Made by a program: the position numbers and the translations under genes. Shown here one piece after another: positions 6,919-11,752 of a DNA stretch of 11,752 bases (position 1 is the stretch's first letter; each line of letters starts with the position of its first letter). This DNA is from DATCDR01 sp036510575 (GTDB taxonomy: Bacteria > Actinomycetota > Acidimicrobiia > Acidimicrobiales > Bog-793). The stretch is taken from NCBI GenBank assembly GCA_036510575.1, contig DATCDR010000124.1, positions 1-11,752 of the forward strand, read 5' to 3'. The notes under the pieces were generated by a model that was not told the origin of the DNA, searched no databases, and saw only the letters and a program-made list of their open reading frames with translations.

Positions 6919-7025
6919 CTACATCGTGTGCGCTTTATCGATCGCTCGGTATCCCCGTGGATCCGCGGTGCTTCTCTCGCCCACATCAGCGTCGAGTACT
7001 ACGGGCAACCGTTGCACAGGGTCTG

Positions 7026-7045
7026 ATGATATGAGATCTTATGAT
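7026..7045. promoter_or_regulatory. A+T-rich imperfect palindrome in the divergent promoter region
   Basis: ATGATATGAGATCTTATGAT is centred on AGATCT and begins with ATGATAT, the same half-site as in the perfect repeat at 9975-9994. It includes TATGAT (7040-7045), a good -10 box for the plus strand; TTGCAC at 7012-7017 is too far upstream (22 bp) for a standard promoter. It sits 130 bp before the transporter fusion in a 299-bp gap between divergent genes that otherwise shows no gene. Confidence 0.35.
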
Positions 7046-7175
7046 CTGTTCGATACGCTAATCGGGCTGACCAGGAAGTTCAGGCCAGCCTCACAAGCTC
7101 GGGGTTTCCCGTGCGCAGCATTGCCGAATTCGACGCCTAGACCGGCGTAAGCCGACCGCTCCCGGGGGGGAAAGA

Positions 7176-9962
7176 ATGCTGCAGACGATCATCTTGTTCG
7201 CCGTGCTTGGCGCCGGAACCGGATCGCTCTACGCGTTGGCGTCGGTAGGTCTCGTCCTCACCTATCGCGGATCGGGCGTCGTCAACTTCGCCGCCGGCGC
7301 GATGGGGATGACCGGAACCTTTGCGTTCTGGGAGCTTGCCGACGTGTTCCATTGGCCGACGCTGCTAGCGCTGGTGTTCGGCGTCTCGCTCTCGGGATTC
7401 TTGGGGCTGCTTTGCCACTTGATGATGTCGCGCCTGCAACGGGCCAGCAACCTTACGAGGATCGTCGTCACCTTGGCGATGCTCGTGGCGCTCGAGGGTC
7501 TGGTCGGGCTCAAGTATCCGGCGAGCAACGTCTACACGGTCTTCGGGTTTCTCCCCGGTGGAGCGGTTCGCTTCGCCGGCACCGAGCTCGCCTGGAGCCG
7601 CTTGACGCTGATCGCGATCTCGATCGGCGTCACGTCGATCTTCGCTGTCGTCTACCGACGGACGCGCTTTGGACTGGCGACGAGCGCGGTCTCGGAGAAC
7701 CGACAGGCTCTGACGACGCTCGGGTGGTCGGCCAACTCGGTCGCGGCGTGGAACTGGGTCCTTGGAGCTGCCCTTGCCGGGCTCGCCGGCATCTTGCTCG
7801 GACCGATTATCGGTGTCTCGGTCGGCCTCACGACTGCGCTCTTGTTGCCATCACTGGCCGCCGGTGTGATCGGGAACTTCCAGTCGTTCTGGCTGACGCT
7901 CGGCGGCGCGCTCGGCATTGGGATCGTGCAGGCGGAGCTCACCAGGTACGTGAACGTCAATGGTGTCCAAGACGCCGTGCCCTTCGCCGTGATCCTGGCC
8001 GTGATCGTCTGGCGTGGCCGCCGAATTCCCCAGCGCGGCAGCATCGCTGAGCGGCTCCCGTCGGTGACCAATGGAATCGTCCCCTGGAAGAAGGTCGCCG
8101 TCGCCGTCGGCCTGGCGTTTATCGCCATCAACTTGTTGCCGCTCCAGTGGGTGAGTGCGGTCATCACGACGATCGTCGGGGCGATCATCCTCGAGAGCAT
8201 CGTGGTGGTCACCGGATTTGCAGGCCAGATATCGCTTGCGCAGTGGACGATCGGAATCGGCGCGGCATTCGTCACCGGCTGGCTCCGGGTGTGGGGCTTC
8301 CCGTTCTGGCTCGCGATCATTCTCGGTGTGCTCTCCGCTGTCCCGGTAGGGATCATCATCGGCAGCGCCGCGCTTCGAGCTCGTGGAATCAGCCTCGCCA
8401 TCGCCACGCTGGCGTTCGCGGTCTGCATCGTGAGCCTCGTGCTCACCAATCCGAGCTTTAACGCCAACGGGAACGGCTTGGCTATCGGCAACTTCTCACT
8501 CTTTGGGATCAGTTTCGTCTCGACGTCGCATCCGCAGCGCTTCGCGATGCTCTGCGTGGTGGTACTCGTCGTCGTCGGTGTGATCGTCTCGAATACCAGA
8601 CGCGGCCGAAGCGGCCGCCAGATGCTGGCGGTCCGGACGAACGAGCGGGCCGCCTCGGCGCTCGGGTTGAACGTCGTCGGCGTGAAGCTCGGGGCGTTCT
8701 GCTACGGCGCGATGATCGCTGCGCTCGGTGGCATCTTGTCGGTCATCGAGTTCCCGATCGCGATCTTCACGACCGGAACCTCTGGGGGAGACATCTTCCA
8801 GAACATCCAGCTGATCGACTTCGGCGTGCTCGGTGGAGTCGGGTATGCCGGAGGACCGGTCTTCGGTGGCCAGGGGCAGCCGGGCGGTATCGCCACCGAG
8901 GTCTTCACCTACTTGTCGGCCAACGCGCAGACCTACGTCACGTTGGTGTTCGGATTTCTCTCGCTCTTCGTGTTCATCCAGGCGCCGAATGGACTCGCTC
9001 GGATGCAAAAGGACATCGGGTACAAGAAGCAGACCAAGCGGCGTGCGAAAAAGGGCCTCCAGCCGATACCGCGCACGAAAGCGATCGTGTTGCCAACCGA
9101 GCTGCCGCCACCGTCTGCGGTCGAGTCGGCAGTACTCGAAGTCGAGGGCCTCTCGGTCTCCTTCGGTGCGGTGCGCGCGGTGAACGACGTGAGTCTCACC
9201 CTTCGCTCCGGCGAGATCCTCGGCATCATCGGGCCGAACGGCGCAGGCAAAACGACACTGATCGACGCGCTCACCGGCTTTACGGAGGCCCAGAGCGGCT
9301 CGGTGAAGCTCGACGGCGTGGAGATTCGAGGCCTCGCACCACGGCAACGAGCGAATCTTGGAATCGGTCGCACGTTCCAGTCCCTAGAGCTGTTCGAGGA
9401 CCTCTCCGTCTACGAGAACATCCTTGCGGCGTGCGAGGAGCGTGGCATCGCCGTCTGGCTAAAGGACACGGTCCACCCCGGAAAGCCGAAGCTCACCGAT
9501 GCCGCGTTGACGGCTATTCGTGAGCTCGGGATCGAAGTCGTGCTCGAGCGCCAGCCGTCCGAGATCTCCTATGGCATGCGACGGCTCACCGTGATCGCGA
9601 GAGCGATCGCAGCCAAGCCTCGCGTCCTTTTCATGGATGAGCCCGCGGCCGGTCTCGACGAACGCGAGCGATCCGAGCTCGTTCGCATCATTCGACACCT
9701 TGCAAGGGATTGGAACATGGCGATTCTGCTCATCGAACACGACGTGGCCATGGTCTCTGCGGTCTCGGACCGCATGATCGCGCTCGACTTCGGTGCGACG
9801 ATCGCGTTCGGCGAACCGGACGAGGTTCGGGCACATCCCTCGGTCGTCGCCTCGTATCTCGGCATCGATGAGGACGAAGTCGCGGTGAGCTCCGGAGGAA
9901 CCGCGCAGGTGGCAACGGCGGCGGGCGTCAGCGTCGCCGAGGATGCCTCGACCGCGCCATAA
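7176..9962 (+). CDS. Fused LivH-LivM-LivG ABC transporter (two permeases plus ATPase)
   Basis: A single 928-residue protein carries three Liv importer subunits. Residues 1 to about 300 are LivH-like: several membrane helices, the GSGVVNFAAGAM motif near 33-44, and the cytoplasmic coupling region RRTRFGLATSAVSENRQA. Residues about 305-620 are LivM-like, with TGFAGQISLAQ near 345-355, RTNERAASALGLNV as the coupling loop and VLGGVGYAGGPVFG. A basic linker (KKQTKRRAKKG) leads to the LivG ATPase, about 650-895. That part shows Walker A GPNGAGKTT near 685-693, RTFQS, a signature variant ISYGMRRL near 797, Walker B VLFMDEPAAGLD near 816-827 and switch IEHD near 852. ATG 7176 follows a GGGGGGG run. 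The fusion fixes H, M and G at equal stoichiometry and leaves LivF to be supplied in trans, probably from 713-1390. The binding protein follows 133 bp downstream. Permease/ATPase fusions of this kind occur in Actinobacteria. Confidence 0.95.
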   Translation: MLQTIILFAVLGAGTGSLYALASVGLVLTYRGSGVVNFAAGAMGMTGTFAFWELADVFHWPTLLALVFGVSLSGFLGLLCHLMMSRLQRASNLTRIVVTLAMLVALEGLVGLKYPASNVYTVFGFLPGGAVRFAGTELAWSRLTLIAISIGVTSIFAVVYRRTRFGLATSAVSENRQALTTLGWSANSVAAWNWVLGAALAGLAGILLGPIIGVSVGLTTALLLPSLAAGVIGNFQSFWLTLGGALGIGIVQAELTRYVNVNGVQDAVPFAVILAVIVWRGRRIPQRGSIAERLPSVTNGIVPWKKVAVAVGLAFIAINLLPLQWVSAVITTIVGAIILESIVVVTGFAGQISLAQWTIGIGAAFVTGWLRVWGFPFWLAIILGVLSAVPVGIIIGSAALRARGISLAIATLAFAVCIVSLVLTNPSFNANGNGLAIGNFSLFGISFVSTSHPQRFAMLCVVVLVVVGVIVSNTRRGRSGRQMLAVRTNERAASALGLNVVGVKLGAFCYGAMIAALGGILSVIEFPIAIFTTGTSGGDIFQNIQLIDFGVLGGVGYAGGPVFGGQGQPGGIATEVFTYLSANAQTYVTLVFGFLSLFVFIQAPNGLARMQKDIGYKKQTKRRAKKGLQPIPRTKAIVLPTELPPPSAVESAVLEVEGLSVSFGAVRAVNDVSLTLRSGEILGIIGPNGAGKTTLIDALTGFTEAQSGSVKLDGVEIRGLAPRQRANLGIGRTFQSLELFEDLSVYENILAACEERGIAVWLKDTVHPGKPKLTDAALTAIRELGIEVVLERQPSEISYGMRRLTVIARAIAAKPRVLFMDEPAAGLDERERSELVRIIRHLARDWNMAILLIEHDVAMVSAVSDRMIALDFGATIAFGEPDEVRAHPSVVASYLGIDEDEVAVSSGGTAQVATAAGVSVAEDASTAP

Positions 9963-9974
9963 CGATCCAAATGT

Positions 9975-9994
9975 ATGATATCGACTGATATCAT
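9975..9994. promoter_or_regulatory. Perfect 20-bp inverted repeat, candidate operator for the binding-protein gene
   Basis: ATGATATC-GACT-GATATCAT has 8-bp perfect arms and a 4-bp centre; weaker symmetry (CCAAAT ... ATTTGG) continues outside. It lies in the 133-bp gap between the transporter fusion and the binding-protein start at 10096 and overlaps a TATGAT box (9974-9979). Size and A+T content fit a MarR- or TetR-type dimer site. There is no T tract, so it is unlikely to be a terminator. Confidence 0.6.
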
Positions 9995-10095
9995 TTGGGC
10001 GCTGTTGGTCAGAAAGCGAACAGCGGCTGACGTACCCCGGTCGCCTTTGACGGTCGGTGCGGTGGGGAAATACAACATCGAGAATTGGGGGGAAC

Positions 10096-11358
10096 ATGTT
10101 CAGAGGAAAACGGAGCGCGCGCGCCGGTGGCGCGACGCTTGTCGCCGCAGCACTGACGTTGCTGGTGGGCTTCACGCCTCCGGCACTCGCGAGCCAGAGC
10201 CACGCAGCCAAGGCGCCGATCAACATCGAGTCGATCTCACTGACTTCAATTCCGGGCTTCGACGAGATCGGAGGAGAGACCGCAGACTTTGACTGGATCA
10301 ACGCGCATGGCGGGATAGATGGACACCAGGTCAACTTGACCCAGTGCTACATCGGCTCGATCATCTCCGAAAGCCCGACCGCAGCGGCGGGATGCGCACA
10401 GCAAGCGGTTGCGAACCATGATCTCGCGGTCGTCGGGAGCTTCAGCAACTATGACTCCGATGTCCTTCCGACCCTCCAGTCGGCGAATATCGCGGACTTC
10501 GGAGATTTCCCGAGTACGCCGATCGACGCCACGAACGGGGACTCGTATCCGTTGATCCTTTCGACGGTCTTCTTCGATACCGGCCTCAGTGAGGAGCTCG
10601 CCGTCGATGGCAAGTGCAAGACGATTGGTGCGCTCATTTCGTCAGGTCTGCCGACGACGAACCAGGCTGCACGGGCTATCGCCGCTGGCGCCAAGTTTTA
10701 CGGCGCCAAGGTCGTTGCCCCCGTGCTTGTCTCAACGACTCAGGCTGACCTCGCACCGGCAGTTGCCACGCTCGAGAGCGAAGGCGCGACCTGCATTGCG
10801 GACGCCGCGGCGACGAACCAGGCGACTGCAATCGTGACCGCGGTAAGTCAGTCCGGTATCCAAGAGAAGATCGCTGGTATCGGTCCGGCATTCTCTCCAA
10901 GGACGATTGCCGCCCTCGGGCCGCTGGCGAACGGTCTCTTCATCGACCAGACCGCACAGGTCGATTCGCAGACGAGCGATTGCCCTGGCTACACGACTCA
11001 GGAGAAGCTCTTCTGCTTGCAGATGCAGACCTACGAGCCGAATGTCATCTCAGTGGGCAATGCTGACTGGCCGACGTATGGAGCCTCTGTCGGCTTCGTC
11101 ATCGTCATCAAGTATATGATCGCTCACAAGCTGGCATTGACGCCGAAGAACTTCCGAAAGGCAATCCCGCTTGCAGGAAACATCATTACGAGCTTCTTTG
11201 CACCGGTGAACTTCGCCTCGACCGGTCCGGTGAAGGGCTTCCCGAGGATCCATGCCGCGTCGGCGAACTTCTTGACGATTCAAAATGACGTGATCGTTCC
11301 GATCGACCGGAGGAACCACAACGTCTCGGACGCGATGGTGAAGTACCCGAACGGTTAA
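10096..11358 (+). CDS. Secreted solute-binding protein of a Liv-type ABC importer
   Basis: A 420-residue periplasmic-binding-protein type 1 (LivK-like) receptor. ATG 10096 is chosen because GGGGGGAA precedes it and a signal peptide follows directly: basic MFRGKRSARAGG, hydrophobic LVAAALTLLVGF, then a likely cut after PPALA (residue 32). A GTG 13 codons upstream lacks these. There is no lipobox cysteine near the cut, unlike most actinobacterial binding proteins, so anchoring is unclear. The mature part has INIESISLTSIPGF, DWINAHGGIDG (66-76, the family's INAxGGIxG motif) and a C-terminal lobe with TPKNFRKAI. Six cysteines (84, 100, 174, 233, 296, 307) could form disulfides, most obviously 84-100 and 296-307. 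It follows the HMG fusion on the same strand and is the obvious receptor for that importer. The ligand is unknown; the neighbouring oxygenases hint at an aromatic or terpenoid-like acid. Confidence 0.92.
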   Translation: MFRGKRSARAGGATLVAAALTLLVGFTPPALASQSHAAKAPINIESISLTSIPGFDEIGGETADFDWINAHGGIDGHQVNLTQCYIGSIISESPTAAAGCAQQAVANHDLAVVGSFSNYDSDVLPTLQSANIADFGDFPSTPIDATNGDSYPLILSTVFFDTGLSEELAVDGKCKTIGALISSGLPTTNQAARAIAAGAKFYGAKVVAPVLVSTTQADLAPAVATLESEGATCIADAAATNQATAIVTAVSQSGIQEKIAGIGPAFSPRTIAALGPLANGLFIDQTAQVDSQTSDCPGYTTQEKLFCLQMQTYEPNVISVGNADWPTYGASVGFVIVIKYMIAHKLALTPKNFRKAIPLAGNIITSFFAPVNFASTGPVKGFPRIHAASANFLTIQNDVIVPIDRRNHNVSDAMVKYPNG

Positions 11359-11424
11359 CACCCACTAGTTCCGGAGCGAGCGTCGCGAGGGCGTCTCGAT
11401 CCCGGCGAGTGGACAGTCAGTACG

Positions 11425-11459
11425 AAAGAACCCCTGGCGAGTTTCGCCAGGGGTTCTTT
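11425..11459 (+). terminator. Rho-independent terminator after the binding-protein gene
   Basis: A perfect 15-bp stem, AAAGAACCCCTGGCG, pairs across a 5-nt loop (AGTTT) with CGCCAGGGGTTCTTT. The T-rich outer end of the stem serves as the U tract, and the symmetric A/T ends would allow it to work in both directions. It begins 66 bp past the stop codon at 11358 and closes the transporter unit. Confidence 0.9.
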
Positions 11460-11490
11460 GCCGTGGGGCACCACTCGCGTTCGTTGACCG

Positions 11491-11752
11491 ATGCACGGGC
11501 TCCATGCGTTGGGCGAGATCTTGTGCACCCTGCGGATCGAATCGATCACGACGCTCCTAGGCAGGCCCGAGACTGCCCTGGAACAGCAGTGCCGGGCCCT
11601 CTGGGACTCTGAGGGTCTTGCCACCGTTCTGCGGGCGAGGGGAGATCAGAGACGGCGGAGCATCGCCGCGCCGAGCGGTTCTGGTCACGAAGGTGGATGG
11701 AAGATCTCGCTTGTCGCTAGCTGTCGCGACAAGAAGTTCCGCGCGTCATCCC
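11491..11752 (+). CDS. Possible unrecognised gene, 5' part (runs off right edge)
   Basis: From ATG 11491 a frame stays open for 87 codons to the window edge (MHGLHALGEILCTLRIES...). About 85 percent of the third positions in the first 40 codons are G or C, as expected for coding DNA here; the later codons look less biased. There is no good ribosome site and an in-frame TGA lies just upstream. No family is recognised. In G+C-rich DNA, chance open frames of this size are common, so this is only a possibility. Confidence 0.25.
   Translation, partial: MHGLHALGEILCTLRIESITTLLGRPETALEQQCRALWDSEGLATVLRARGDQRRRSIAAPSGSGHEGGWKISLVASCRDKKFRASS
11710..11733. repeat. Inverted repeat near the right edge
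   Basis: CTTGTCGC, 8 nt, then GCGACAAG: perfect 8-bp arms. It lies inside the weak open frame at the edge. Function unknown. Confidence 0.35.

Larger units (their letters stand above)
11359..11752. other. Right-end region after the binding-protein gene
   Basis: It holds the terminator at 11425-11459, then about 290 bp without a recognisable gene. One frame from ATG 11491 is open to the edge, and an 8-bp-arm inverted repeat lies at 11710-11733. Confidence 0.6.

Noticed and set aside
7652..9347. Long minus-strand frames across the transporter fusion
   Set aside because: They are antisense shadows of well-supported LivH/LivM/LivG sequence in G+C-rich DNA.

Overview
The window is G+C-rich DNA with strong Shine-Dalgarno sites (GGAGG or runs of G), GTG as well as ATG starts, and fused Liv-type transporter subunits. 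This points to a high-GC actinobacterium, though no single gene fixes the taxon. No rRNA, tRNA, CRISPR array, transposase or integrase is visible.

Left block, all on the minus strand. A MarR-family regulator (1782-2348) is followed by a LivF-type ABC ATPase (713-1390) and then the N-terminal 127 residues of a Rieske oxygenase (1-381) that runs off the left edge. Gaps of about 330-390 bp containing small inverted repeats separate them, so they look like single transcription units.

Centre. On the plus strand, 2809-4290 is the wreck of a carotenoid/lignostilbene-type cleavage dioxygenase (four-histidine family). Three single-base insertions put its N-terminal half successively in all three frames. 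A 351-bp block from its middle (about 3727-4077) is inverted, so it reads only on the minus strand. Removing the insertions and flipping the block back restores one open frame of 492 residues. All four iron-binding histidines are present at family-like spacing. Convergent to it on the minus strand are an intact tandem NTF2/SnoaL-like protein (4389-5234) and a complete Rieske oxygenase alpha subunit (5491-6876), which is a paralogue of the one at the left edge.

Right block, plus strand. A 928-residue LivH-LivM-LivG fusion (7176-9962) is followed by a secreted periplasmic-type solute-binding protein (10096-11358) and a strong hairpin terminator (11425-11459). A 20-bp perfect inverted repeat, a good operator candidate, lies between the two genes. 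A weak open frame runs off the right edge.

Taken together, this looks like an uptake and oxidation locus. The Liv-type importer is the HMG fusion, the detached LivF and the binding protein. It would bring in a hydrophobic or aromatic organic compound that Rieske oxygenases attack, with NTF2-like and double-bond-cleaving enzymes as accessories and MarR as a likely sensor. The substrate cannot be read from the sequence. No Rieske reductase or ferredoxin gene is in the window. The broken dioxygenase and the separated livF suggest local rearrangement and partial decay of the pathway.
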